Shown here one piece after another: positions 17,300 to 26,487 of a DNA stretch of 64,000 nt. The DNA is from G965197005 sp965197005. GTDB lineage: Bacteria > Pseudomonadota > Gammaproteobacteria > Pseudomonadales > Oceanobacteraceae. Within the stretch, counting starts at the first letter, position 1. Each line of letters starts with the position of its first letter. The translations under genes and the position numbers were made by a program. Under the pieces are notes generated by a model that saw nothing but the letters and a program-made list of their open reading frames with translations, was not told the DNA's origin and did not search any database. Location of the stretch: contig OZ239982.1 of the NCBI GenBank assembly GCA_965197005.1, positions 682,001-746,000 of the forward strand, in the 5' to 3' direction.

Positions 17300-20188
17300 T
17301 CAATAGTCTTTTGCAGTCATTCCTAAGTTGTCCGCTATTTTTTGGCTATCTCGTTTGGCAATTACGCCTTTATGCCCTTTTTTATCTAGTAAATAGGTTT
17401 CAGTTACACGTTGTAGGTCTTGCCATCTGACGGCTAATAAACCTTGCCTAAATAGGATACGCTGGGCATCTGTTCTCCCATTTAGTTGACGATGAAAGGC
17501 TTCTTTTGCCTCGCCTGCAGGAGAGCTGGGTTTGTCCATGCTGGAGAATGTGCCAAGTAAGGCTTGTTCGATTAGACTATCATCTTGTTTGTGTTGTAAA
17601 AACCATTTAATTGAGGCATAAAAATCATCAAAGGTGGCTTCAAGTCTTGGGTCTCGGTAGGAGTAAAATTTAAAACAAGCATGGGCAGAATCTTGGCTTG
17701 CACCCCCACCGTATGCACCGCCTTTTTCACGAATGGCTGTATGTAAAAAACCATTGCGTAAAATGCCTGCCAAGAGTGTGAGAGCGGGCGCATCAGTATG
17801 GTCTATGCCTACAGTAGGCAGTGCGAGAGCACAAAAATTAACCTGACTGTCTACTTGCCAATAATTGGCTGTTTCGGTTGTTTGCCAAAGTTGGCTATTG
17901 TCTGTTATTGCTGAGGCTGTATTTTGCTGCCAGTTTTCTTGGAGTGCCTGTAGATGGCGGTTATTTTCGCTATCATCTTGTATTAGTAGGGCTTGCTGTG
18001 GATTGCCTAGAGTTTGATAAATGCGCTGTAGTTCATTGGATAAATCACATTGGTTAAGTTGCTCAACTTGCTGCTTGAGGGCATAGGTGTGATGAATACC
18101 TGAAAGTTGCTCGTGAATATTGGCTGCGGTATTGAGCTTGTTGGCGGCAAGGCTCATTGCATAGAGGTGTCCGCTACCTGTAATGCGCCTTTGCTTGGCA
18201 CTGAAACTTTGTTTAAGTAAGTCTTGTAGGCGCTGGCTTTCGTCTAGGCGTAATTCCTTCCAAGTTTGTTGCATAAGTTCACTAAAAGGCTGTGCTTTAC
18301 TGGCTAATGCTTTGCCTGATAAACACCAATAACGTTTTAACTGGTTGGGGTTGTTTGCTTCAGGCTTGATGATGGCGCTCATGGCAATGCTGCCTGCAAT
18401 GGCGGTTTGTTGCTGTTGTTGCTGGAGATAGTCACGCGAACCTACACCTACCTGTGAAAAGGCTTGAGCCAATAGAGATAAGTGTTGCCATTGTTTGTCT
18501 TCAAGCATGCTTAGTGGGCTGATAAGTTGTTGATATATTAAGCCGTTGGTGCCTGTGTTGTAGCTGCTTATGTTGATATTTGCATGTGTTTTTGTATACC
18601 TAGGTTGTAAGGAGGTTATTTCTACTTGTATGTCGCTGGCGTTGACTTTGGGTAGGAGACTGGGGTCATCTGCTTGTTCTTGACGAGCTTTTAAGTCGCT
18701 TGCTTGTTGTTTTATGTGTGATATTTGAGCGGGATTAAGGGCCGCTTGGGTGCGTTTGAGTTTTTGTTGTTCGTTGATTTTAGCTTGGTTATTAAGATGG
18801 GGGCTGGGCATGAGGGTGTAGCGTACATAATGGGGATTATCTAGTAACCAGTATTGAATTTTTTCGGCAATAAAATTGGGTTTTAGGGCATTGCTTCTTA
18901 AACGCTCAAGAGCGGGTTGTAAGTTGAGCATGGCAGCAACGTCTCCATGATGTACGGCGGCAGGTAGTGCATCGAACATCAGTTGTAGTCCATAGGGAAA
19001 GTGATCGCCACCAATTTCTCTTTGTTGTAGCTCTAGTTGGTGTAAGCTGGCTTCTATAATCTGCGGGTCTATGCCGTTGCTGGCAACTTCTTTTAAGCAG
19101 TTAAATACGCAGTCTTCAAATTGTTGCGCTAAATCTGGTTCACTACCTTCAAGTCCACATAAAAAGCTGATTTCTCGGTTCGAGTCTTCTAACCCACACA
19201 TGGGGGAGGGCGCACTGCCTAGCTCGCTGGTCTCTAGTAACTTGCGTAGTGGTGAAGCGCTGTTGTCTAACAATAAATCGCTCAGTAGTAGCACTTCTAG
19301 TTGCTCATCAAGGTTGCTACTTTCACCTAATAACCAACCTAGTACATGGTGGGTTTTGGCATGTTGTTCTTGGTCTTCTAATCCATAGTATTCGCTCACT
19401 TTTATGGGTGCGGGTAAACGGCGTTCTAAGGCAACTTGCCAGTTACCTTGTTTGTGGCTGAAGCTGGTAAGTACTTGCTGTTGCAGTTTGTTTTGTAGCG
19501 CTTGAATATCGAGTTTTCCAAAGCTCATAAAAATGGCATTGCTTGGGTGGTAGTTGTGTGTGTAAAAATCAAGTAATTGCTGATAACTTAAGTCAGGAAT
19601 GCTGGCAGGCTCGCCTCCACTGTTGTAATGGTAGGTATTGGTGGGGAATAAATAACGACTAATGCCTTGCCATAATTGGCTATTAATGGAAGACATGGCT
19701 CCTTTCATTTCATTAAAAACCACACCTTTGTATTCGAGCTTTTGGGTCTCTTCATTAAATTCTAAACGGTGCCCTTCTTGGGCAAAGTCAAGGGGGTCTA
19801 AGCGTGAGAAAAAGACCGCATCAAGGTAAACATCAAGGAGATTTTGAAAGTCTTTGTCGTTTTCTGTGGCAAAGGGGTAAGCGGTCCAGTCACTACTGGT
19901 CATGGCGTTCATAAAGCTATTAAGCGAACGTCTCGTCATCATAAAAAAGGGATCACGTACAGGGTATTTCTTGCTGCCACATAAAACCGAGTGTTCTAAA
20001 ATATGTGCTACGCCAGTGTCATCTGTAGGGCTGGTGCGAAATGCGACTAAAAACGCTTTTTCTGGGTGTTCGCAGGCTAGATGAATATGTTTTGCTTGGG
20101 TGCTGGGGTGTTGATATTCTTGTATTTCGATATCAAGAGAATTAATTTGTGTACATTTTGTTAGAATAAAATCAGATTGGTTTGTCAT
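17300..20188 (-). CDS. M16C (PreP-like) zinc metallopeptidase
   Basis: The 962-residue protein is the single-chain, four-domain type of the insulinase superfamily. The inverted zinc motif HxxEH is at His62-Glu65-His66 in 'HILEHSVLCG', with the distal ligand Glu160 in 'FNEMKGAM'. The C-terminal half carries the substrate-binding Arg and Tyr in 'AIREKGGAYGGG'. These enzymes degrade small unstructured peptides in a closed chamber. No signal peptide is seen, so a cytosolic site is likely, unlike the secreted FusC type. It is directly upstream of the TonB operon on the same strand. Confidence 0.9.
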   Translation of the reverse strand: MTNQSDFILTKCTQINSLDIEIQEYQHPSTQAKHIHLACEHPEKAFLVAFRTSPTDDTGVAHILEHSVLCGSKKYPVRDPFFMMTRRSLNSFMNAMTSSDWTAYPFATENDKDFQNLLDVYLDAVFFSRLDPLDFAQEGHRLEFNEETQKLEYKGVVFNEMKGAMSSINSQLWQGISRYLFPTNTYHYNSGGEPASIPDLSYQQLLDFYTHNYHPSNAIFMSFGKLDIQALQNKLQQQVLTSFSHKQGNWQVALERRLPAPIKVSEYYGLEDQEQHAKTHHVLGWLLGESSNLDEQLEVLLLSDLLLDNSASPLRKLLETSELGSAPSPMCGLEDSNREISFLCGLEGSEPDLAQQFEDCVFNCLKEVASNGIDPQIIEASLHQLELQQREIGGDHFPYGLQLMFDALPAAVHHGDVAAMLNLQPALERLRSNALKPNFIAEKIQYWLLDNPHYVRYTLMPSPHLNNQAKINEQQKLKRTQAALNPAQISHIKQQASDLKARQEQADDPSLLPKVNASDIQVEITSLQPRYTKTHANINISSYNTGTNGLIYQQLISPLSMLEDKQWQHLSLLAQAFSQVGVGSRDYLQQQQQQTAIAGSIAMSAIIKPEANNPNQLKRYWCLSGKALASKAQPFSELMQQTWKELRLDESQRLQDLLKQSFSAKQRRITGSGHLYAMSLAANKLNTAANIHEQLSGIHHTYALKQQVEQLNQCDLSNELQRIYQTLGNPQQALLIQDDSENNRHLQALQENWQQNTASAITDNSQLWQTTETANYWQVDSQVNFCALALPTVGIDHTDAPALTLLAGILRNGFLHTAIREKGGAYGGGASQDSAHACFKFYSYRDPRLEATFDDFYASIKWFLQHKQDDSLIEQALLGTFSSMDKPSSPAGEAKEAFHRQLNGRTDAQRILFRQGLLAVRWQDLQRVTETYLLDKKGHKGVIAKRDSQKIADNLGMTAKDY

Positions 20189-20257
20189 GGCATTTTCTTA
20201 AGTTAAAAATGCCAGTATAAAGCAACTTGCTGGGAGGTAAAGAGGCGATTGCTTGGC

Positions 20258-20604
20258 TTAAATGGTATGTGAAAATTTACGTTCGTTAAGCTCACCTGCA
20301 AGGTGCTTTTCTAATAAATTTTTAGCTTGGCTGTCTGCGTCGGTAAACTCTACGCCAATACCTGCCACTCGACTAGAAAGTTTGCTTTGTTGCGATAACC
20401 ATACAACTTTTCCTGCAACGGGGATTTTTTCAGGTTCGTTTAGCACTTTAATAAGTAAAAAGACTTCTTGATTTAGTTCAAATTTATGATTGCTTGCAAT
20501 AAAAATCCCGCCATTAATTAAAAAGGGCATGTAAGAGGCGGATAGCTCACTGATATCTAGTAAGTTGACATTTAATATGCCACTGCCTTTTTTTGTTCGC
20601 TCAT
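20258..20604 (-). CDS. pilZ: PilZ type IV pilus protein, with an apparent -1 frameshift
   Basis: The open frame from ATG 20530 gives only 90 residues and lacks the first strand of the PilZ fold. That missing part (ILNVNLLDISELSASY) is encoded just upstream in the same frame, but no ATG, GTG or TTG precedes it. The natural start is the ATG at 20604, which overlaps the holB stop (ATGA) and is in another frame: it reads MSEQKK and then hits TAA. A -1 shift at the A AAA AAG in plus-strand 20588-20594 joins the two parts exactly and gives a protein of about 115 residues. PilZ is needed for type IV pilus assembly. It is either a real recoding site, a mutation, or a homopolymer sequencing error. Confidence 0.8.
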
Positions 20605-21623
20605 GCTGGGTTCTCTCGTTTGACTATCTTGCAGATAGTTTGTAGCTGTATTAATAAAGATTCAATTAGTAGTGTTTTATTGTAGTTGCCAATGCCCTGA
20701 TGTTCAAAAGTTAATATTTCAAGAATGCGTTTTTGTAGTTGTTGATAGGGAGATATCTGTAATTGATGATGCTTAAATAATTGTGTTAAAGGTGCGCTCA
20801 GTCCTTCAATTGGTACACCTAAGCTGAATTTTCCCCAACCGAGCAGGCAGCTATAGAGTTGATTTAAAACGGTACTAAGTTCTATTTGTCCCCATGCGTC
20901 TGCAGTTTGTTGTAAGTTAGCTTGGTGAGTTATCCAATTAATTAGGCTGTTTTCCCAGTTGTTATAGGCTTGTATGCCATTTTGCTGTAAAAAATCAAGA
21001 GCTTGTAGCGGTGCATTGGCACTGTGGTGTAGTGCCTGTTGATTGTCTGCAAGCTGGTTGTACCCTTGTTCGGTTAACCATTTATGGGTGCTGTCTGTAT
21101 CGGCACAGGGAAGATGTAGTTTTTGACAGCGGCTTTTAATTGTAGGTAAAACAGCACCGTAGTACTGGCTGATTAAAATGATATGTGCGTTGCCTGCTGG
21201 TTCTTCTAAGGTTTTTAAAAAGGCATTGCTGGCATTGATGTTCATGATATCAATTGGATTAATAAGTAAAACTTGCTTGTCGCTGATATTGGGCGTTTGT
21301 GCCAGTTGCTGGTTTAATTCGCGAATTTGAGCAATGACAATTTGTTTGCTTTTACCTTCGTTTAGAACTTGCATAAAGTCAGGGTGATTATTGGCTGTAA
21401 ATAATTGGCAGCTGTGGCATGTTGTACAGGGTGCTGCAAGTTCTTGTTTGTTGGTTGCTTGGCAAAGTAACCATTTTGCTAGGTGTTGAGCAAAGTAGGT
21501 TTTGCCAACGCCTTGATTGCCTGTGAGCATAAGAGCATGAGGTAGGCGTTTTTGTGCGGCACGTTGCATTAAACGATGCCAAGGTGCTTGTAGCCAAAAT
21601 AAAGAGTTAAATGTAATGTTCAT
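20601..21623 (-). CDS. holB: DNA polymerase III delta-prime subunit
   Basis: This 340-residue clamp-loader subunit has a P-loop-like 'LTGNQGVGKT' at 33-42, zinc-binding cysteines Cys54, Cys66, Cys69 and Cys72, and the SRC motif in 'IKSRCQKL'. It opens the sliding clamp loader together with delta and DnaX (established). The gene sits between tmk (2-bp gap) and pilZ (4-bp overlap), the conserved order in pseudomonads. Confidence 0.93.
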   Translation of the reverse strand: MNITFNSLFWLQAPWHRLMQRAAQKRLPHALMLTGNQGVGKTYFAQHLAKWLLCQATNKQELAAPCTTCHSCQLFTANNHPDFMQVLNEGKSKQIVIAQIRELNQQLAQTPNISDKQVLLINPIDIMNINASNAFLKTLEEPAGNAHIILISQYYGAVLPTIKSRCQKLHLPCADTDSTHKWLTEQGYNQLADNQQALHHSANAPLQALDFLQQNGIQAYNNWENSLINWITHQANLQQTADAWGQIELSTVLNQLYSCLLGWGKFSLGVPIEGLSAPLTQLFKHHQLQISPYQQLQKRILEILTFEHQGIGNYNKTLLIESLLIQLQTICKIVKRENPA

Positions 21624-21625
21624 AT

Positions 21626-22249
21626 TTAAACTAAGGATTTTAGGTGTTTTAATACGTCTTTTTGTACGAGTTTTATATCGCGGCTGGCATCAATAAGTTG
21701 AACTCGTTTGGTTCTTTCGGCTATTTCTAAAAAACCATTCCTTACTCGTTGAAAAAAGAGATCGTCTTCTGTTTCAAAACGGTCTGTTTTGGCATTTCTT
21801 TGCGCTATGCGCTGCTTGCTAACCTGTAGGGGGGCATCAAATAATAGGGTTAAGCTAGGCATAAAGTCGGTTTCACTTTGACCACTTAAAAAGTCGATTA
21901 AATCTTCATCTAAACCTCTTCCATATCCTTGATATGCCATAGTTGAATAAATATAACGGTCACATAAAACCCATTTGCCTTCATCTAAAGCAGGTTCGAT
22001 GACCTCTTCTATATGCTGATACCTTGCAGCTAATATTAAAAGCAGTTCAGTCATAGGTAACATACGGCTTTTGTGTTTTGCTTTTAGGAGTTTTTTACGA
22101 ATGATTTCGCCAATTTCAGTACCACCAGGTTCGCGGGTGATAATATGAGGTATATTTTTTTTGGTTAGCCAGTCAGCGCAAAATTTAATATTGGTCGATT
22201 TGCCAACGCCTTCCATTCCTTCAAAACTAATAAAAACACTTTCTTTCAT
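21626..22249 (-). CDS. tmk: Thymidylate kinase
   Basis: The 207-residue protein phosphorylates dTMP to dTDP. The P-loop 'FEGMEGVGKST' is at 9-19, the DRY motif at 97-99 and 'AYQGYGRGL' follows, as usual for bacterial Tmk. The lid is of the E. coli type, with basic residues ('RIAQRNAKTDRFE'). Its stop is 2 bp from the holB start, and its start is 3 bp after the mltG stop. This is an essential housekeeping gene. Confidence 0.95.
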   Translation of the reverse strand: MKESVFISFEGMEGVGKSTNIKFCADWLTKKNIPHIITREPGGTEIGEIIRKKLLKAKHKSRMLPMTELLLILAARYQHIEEVIEPALDEGKWVLCDRYIYSTMAYQGYGRGLDEDLIDFLSGQSETDFMPSLTLLFDAPLQVSKQRIAQRNAKTDRFETEDDLFFQRVRNGFLEIAERTKRVQLIDASRDIKLVQKDVLKHLKSLV

Positions 22250-22252
22250 AAT

Positions 22253-23299
22253 TTACTCGCTAGGTTGTGGTGTGATTGATTGAGCAGGTGTAGGACTAGA
22301 GCGGTAGTCTTTTTTACGTTGCTTTAGCTGGTAGGTACGTACAGCTTGAATATGCTCATTAAGATTGCTAGAAAAATAATGACTGCCATCACCTTTGGCT
22401 ACAAAATATAAGGCATTGCCAGAGCTGGGATTTAAGGCTGCATCTATTGCCGCTCGCCCAACTAGTGCAATGGGGGTAGGTGGTAGTCCATGCCTGCGGT
22501 AGGTGTTATAAGGATTTTGTTTGTCTTTTAAATGGCGACGAGTGAGATTGCCAGTATAATCTTTCACGCCATAAATAACGCTCGGGTCTGTCTCTAGGCG
22601 CATGCCTTTTTGTAAGCGGCGTACAAAAACGCCAGCAATTTGTGCACGCTCACTGGCAACACCAGTTTCTTTTTCCACAATAGATGCCATGATTAAGGCT
22701 TGATAAGGCGTTTTGTAAGGTAAATTTTGGGCGCGTTTTTGCCATGCTGCTTGTAGTTGCTGTTGTCCTCTTTTGTATGCTTGCTCAATGATTTTGGAAA
22801 CAGGCTCTTGGTATGAATAAACATAAGTATCTGGATATAGCAGCCCTTCTAGTGGTGTTTTTAATTGTAAGTGTGCTTGGATTTTTTGGCTGTTTAAATT
22901 GGGTATGTCTTGGCGTAAATGGGGGGCATTTTTCAATATGTTAATTGCCTCTTTAATGCGAGTGCCTTCAATGAGGGTTAATTTGTATTGTATGGGTTGG
23001 GCATTGGCAAGTAGATTAAGCAGTTCATAGCTGTTGATGCCTGCTGGAATGGTAAACTCGCCAACTCGTAAAATTTGTTCTTTCTGGAGTATTTTTGCTT
23101 GCACCCTTAACCAGAGTGCAGAGGGCAACCAGCCTTGTTGCTGCCAGCGATTTGCCACATAAGAGAGTGTATCCCCTGTTTCAATACGCACATTAATTGC
23201 ATTTTTATTGTAGCTTGGTAATTGCCAAAAGTAAGATATAACTGCAAAACTGGCAATGATAAGTAATAGCAAGCTGCCTTTTATTATGGTTTTTTTCAT
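22253..23299 (-). CDS. mltG: Endolytic murein transglycosylase MltG (YceG)
   Basis: The 348-residue inner-membrane protein has one N-terminal anchor (about 7-25), a LysM-like portion, and the MltG domain. The catalytic glutamate is in 'ASIVEKETGV' (Glu211), with 'LEGLLYPDTYVY' at 150-161 and 'DPSVIYG' later. It cleaves nascent glycan strands and is proposed to end peptidoglycan polymerisation. It overlaps pabC by 4 bp, so the two are translationally coupled. Confidence 0.94.
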   Translation of the reverse strand: MKKTIIKGSLLLLIIASFAVISYFWQLPSYNKNAINVRIETGDTLSYVANRWQQQGWLPSALWLRVQAKILQKEQILRVGEFTIPAGINSYELLNLLANAQPIQYKLTLIEGTRIKEAINILKNAPHLRQDIPNLNSQKIQAHLQLKTPLEGLLYPDTYVYSYQEPVSKIIEQAYKRGQQQLQAAWQKRAQNLPYKTPYQALIMASIVEKETGVASERAQIAGVFVRRLQKGMRLETDPSVIYGVKDYTGNLTRRHLKDKQNPYNTYRRHGLPPTPIALVGRAAIDAALNPSSGNALYFVAKGDGSHYFSSNLNEHIQAVRTYQLKQRKKDYRSSPTPAQSITPQPSE

Positions 23300-24099
23300 G
23301 TGAATAAACGCCCAAACTCATTTTGTAATTGCTGCATTTTAGCACAGTCTGTTTGGTATTTTATGTCAGTTTTTAGCAAGCCTGTTACGGCTCTTATGCC
23401 ATATAGCGCATTACTTAGGTACAGGTGCTGTGCTTTATAAATAGTATCCATTTGTAGTTCTTTTTCTTGTATTGGTATTTTTTGCATAAGCCATTGGCGA
23501 GTTGTGCCTTTGACACCTGCTTTGTCTAATTTTGGCGTTAGCCATTGTTGATTAAAATGAAGTAACAGATTACTCGTCCCGCTTTCAATCGGCAAGCCTT
23601 GTGTATCCATTAGCAATACATCATCTGCTTGTTGGCTTAATTTGGAGAGTGCTAAAATCTGCTGTAAGCGGCTGCTGTGCTTTATGCCTGCTAATAATGG
23701 CTGCTGCGCTAAGCGCACGGGGCTAAGCTCTAGGGTTAGAGTGGTTATTTGAGGATTAATTGCAGGTAAGGTAAATAGATGCAGTAACAAATTGGCATTG
23801 GTTGCTGTTTTACCTGCATAGCCACGCTCAAGAGCGGTGCGTGATACTAATAATTTACCCGCATTAAAATTTGGGTGCTTTTTGATATGAGAGAATAAAA
23901 AGTCTTCGGCTTGGTTCAGTGTGTGGTTGCTGAAACCAAGTCGTTCAAGCCCTTGAGCTAATCTTTGTTGATGTAATTCCCATAGTGGAATATGTCCTTT
24001 GGTGTTTAATCTAAAGGTTTCAAATAGCCCTTCTCCGTATTGCAATGCACGGTCGCTAAAGGTTATGTGTTGCTGGTTGCTAAGGTAAATGCCTGACAT
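23296..24099 (-). CDS. pabC: 4-amino-4-deoxychorismate lyase
   Basis: This PLP-dependent fold-type IV enzyme makes 4-aminobenzoate for folate. The N-terminal 'DRALQYGEGLFETFR' and the PLP lysine in 'GIKHSSRLQ' are both present. I use the ATG at 24099 (MSGIYLSNQQ). A TTG at 24117 extends the frame by six residues but lacks a ribosome-binding site. It is the first gene of the pabC-mltG-tmk-holB-pilZ operon. Confidence 0.9.
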   Translation of the reverse strand: MSGIYLSNQQHITFSDRALQYGEGLFETFRLNTKGHIPLWELHQQRLAQGLERLGFSNHTLNQAEDFLFSHIKKHPNFNAGKLLVSRTALERGYAGKTATNANLLLHLFTLPAINPQITTLTLELSPVRLAQQPLLAGIKHSSRLQQILALSKLSQQADDVLLMDTQGLPIESGTSNLLLHFNQQWLTPKLDKAGVKGTTRQWLMQKIPIQEKELQMDTIYKAQHLYLSNALYGIRAVTGLLKTDIKYQTDCAKMQQLQNEFGRLFT

Positions 24100-24375
24100 T
24101 TTTCTGCTTGGTATCAAAGAGTTGATTTTATGTTCTCATTCTAGTTTACCATTAAATTTGCTTATAAAAGCAAGTTGATTTTTTCTTCCATAGTATTAAT
24201 GAAATGTCAGTTTATACAGGTTGGATTTGCGCGTTTTGTTATCAGTTAGGCAATATTGGCTGGACTTGTCTTATTTATCAGGATAAAGTTTGTTTAAAAA
24301 TAAATAGGTGTTTTATTTAATGCCTAATAAATAACAACAATAACGACATTGTTCGTATGATATCTGGAGCTTCTT

Positions 24376-25371
24376 ATGCAAAAAAAACAAATGGTTACCG
24401 CTGTTATGGGGCTGTCTATGGTCATGTTGGCGCAGGCAGAATTAACCCAGCTTAATGATAAAAGTTTATCTACAGTGACAGGTCAGTCTGGCGTTATTGT
24501 TGATATAGAAGTAAAAGGTGAGGGTATTAATATAGAGCAAATTACTTATACAGATTTGCTTGAAGGTAATGGTATCTATGATTTTGATAGTAACGGAGAT
24601 GGTGTGAATGATGCCGCTAGTGGTGGTACGCTGGTAATGCAAAATATCACGCTTAAAGATATTGATAATATGCGGCAAACTATTGAAATAAAAGATAATA
24701 AAATGGTGATAATTGATGTTGAGCCTGTGCTTGGTATGAGTGTAGAAATGGGCGACACAGCAAACAGTGCTAGCAATAACTATAGTGCTTTGGCATTGTC
24801 AAATGAAGACAAAACCCGCCAGTCTGAATTGCTTAATAGTTTGGCGTTACGTTTGAATTTGGCTAAAACCAAGGTGCATGTGTATACCAACCCTAGTGAT
24901 AGTGTGTTGGCGGCAAAGGGCGTTACTCAGCGTTATCGGGCATCTAATTCAAAACTTTTTATCAGTATGCAATCAGGACTTGAGGTAACAAATCTTGATG
25001 CACAAGCATTGGGCTTTACACAAGCTGCAGCAGAGCGTAAGGTGCGTCATGCAAATAATTTATCAGCAGATGCGCCATTAACGCAGTCGCAAAAAATACG
25101 TGTCCAGCAATTGGCTAATGGCGGAGCCTTAACTATAAAGGGGTTGAAACTGTATGGTAAAAATGCGGTTACAGGTCAGTTTGCTGTTAATAATCCGATA
25201 CAAATATCGCAAGCTATTTGGGCAGATAGTTCTGGTTTTTATATGCAATCTAAAGCACTTTCTGCACAATTAGATATTGAGCAAATTAATGCAGGGCAAA
25301 ATAGGTTGGGCAGTTTGCGTGTTGAGAATATTCATGTCAGTCCTATGCTTAATCGAGTGTATGCACATTAA
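24376..25371 (+). CDS. FilA-like secreted surface protein
   Basis: The 331-residue protein has a signal peptide ending at about residue 21 (LAQAEL). The start of the mature protein, 'LTQLNDKSLSTVTGQSGV', is typical of a group of Acinetobacter-type surface proteins. Around residue 70 a Ca2+-loop-like 'DFDSNGDGVND' is seen. The rest is predicted beta-rich with no recognisable enzyme motif. It is the first gene of a five-gene cluster whose order matches my recollection of the fil locus, annotated as pilus-related in Acinetobacter. The function is unproven, and the Fil name rests on context. Confidence 0.65.
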   Translation: MQKKQMVTAVMGLSMVMLAQAELTQLNDKSLSTVTGQSGVIVDIEVKGEGINIEQITYTDLLEGNGIYDFDSNGDGVNDAASGGTLVMQNITLKDIDNMRQTIEIKDNKMVIIDVEPVLGMSVEMGDTANSASNNYSALALSNEDKTRQSELLNSLALRLNLAKTKVHVYTNPSDSVLAAKGVTQRYRASNSKLFISMQSGLEVTNLDAQALGFTQAAAERKVRHANNLSADAPLTQSQKIRVQQLANGGALTIKGLKLYGKNAVTGQFAVNNPIQISQAIWADSSGFYMQSKALSAQLDIEQINAGQNRLGSLRVENIHVSPMLNRVYAH

Positions 25372-25533
25372 AAAAAACATTTGGCGCATATTGACACTTT
25401 TTGTTACATTGTGGTTTGATAAGTTCTCTTAAATAGTTGTATTGCTTAAAGCAATGTTGTAGTTCTAATTTTAAGGATACAGGTACACGGTCAAAGGTAA
25501 TGAGTAGACCGATAAAAATAATAAATTTGGAGT

Positions 25534-26466
25534 ATGTCGTTCGTTATGTTGGTTATTCTTTTAGGGGCTATTGTAACTTTTACGATGGTGCATGAAATTG
25601 CCATTGTGGAAGATAGAAAGCAAGGTGATATTGTTTATAGTCAGAATATTAATGAAAGTTTTAGAGAAGATGTTGTGGTGCGTGTAGAGCCACTTAAAAG
25701 TAAACAGTTCCGTAATGTTGTTCGTCAAGCCTATGATTATTCTTGTGGTTCTGCCGCATTAACGACTATTTTAGATTATTATTTAGGACGTAATTTTCAA
25801 GAACGTCAGGTTATGGAAGGGTTATTACAATTTGGCGAAACTGAGCGCATTATTCAACGCCGTGGTTTTTCTTTCTTAGATATGAAACGTTTGGTTACTG
25901 CATTGGGACACCCATCTGGTGGCTTTAAAGCAGAGCTAAGTGATTTAATCGAATTAAAACACCCTGCAATTGCCCCTATTGAATATGCTGGTTTTAAACA
26001 TTTTGTGGTGATTAAAGCGGTTGTTGATGGGCATGTATTTGTTGCCGACCCTGCATTAGGCAATATTAGTTTTACTTTGCGTCGATTTAGCGAAATATGG
26101 GATAATAATACGCTATTTATCGTGTTTCCTGGTGATGTTAAGCCTGTTTCTGAACTGCAATTAAGCAACCAAGATATGCGTATCGTTTCTGATATGACTT
26201 TAGCGCAAAATGCGTTTAAAGAATTTCCTCATTTTAGTCTACATAATAAAGGTGTGATTGATAACCGAATTGCTCAGTTTGCCAATAATGCCAAAAGCTC
26301 ATTTGTACCAAAATTGGATAGCAATGGACAGGTTATGAAATTCAATGGTGAAATTGTATATGAAAATAAAATTGAGACAAACGTACCAGATTCTGAATAT
26401 AATGTTATTGAGACTTCAGATTCCACTTTTAAAATTAACAAAACACTTAGATTTAGACCAAAATAA
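25534..26466 (+). CDS. FilB-like C39-family peptidase
   Basis: The 310-residue protein has an N-terminal hydrophobic segment (about 3-20, a signal anchor) and a papain-like C39 peptidase domain with the full triad. Cys71 is in 'YDYSCGSAALTT', His156 in 'GFKHFVVI' and Asp172 in 'VADPALGN'. C39 domains normally cut double-glycine leaders on ABC exporters, but this one is free-standing and seems to face the periplasm. Its C-terminal 90 residues are not recognised. It lies 162 bp after the FilA-like gene and 21 bp before the next. It is a good candidate processing enzyme for the FilA-like protein (inference). Confidence 0.8.
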   Translation: MSFVMLVILLGAIVTFTMVHEIAIVEDRKQGDIVYSQNINESFREDVVVRVEPLKSKQFRNVVRQAYDYSCGSAALTTILDYYLGRNFQERQVMEGLLQFGETERIIQRRGFSFLDMKRLVTALGHPSGGFKAELSDLIELKHPAIAPIEYAGFKHFVVIKAVVDGHVFVADPALGNISFTLRRFSEIWDNNTLFIVFPGDVKPVSELQLSNQDMRIVSDMTLAQNAFKEFPHFSLHNKGVIDNRIAQFANNAKSSFVPKLDSNGQVMKFNGEIVYENKIETNVPDSEYNVIETSDSTFKINKTLRFRPK

Positions 26467-26487
26467 TAAATACAGAGAGCTTTTTAT

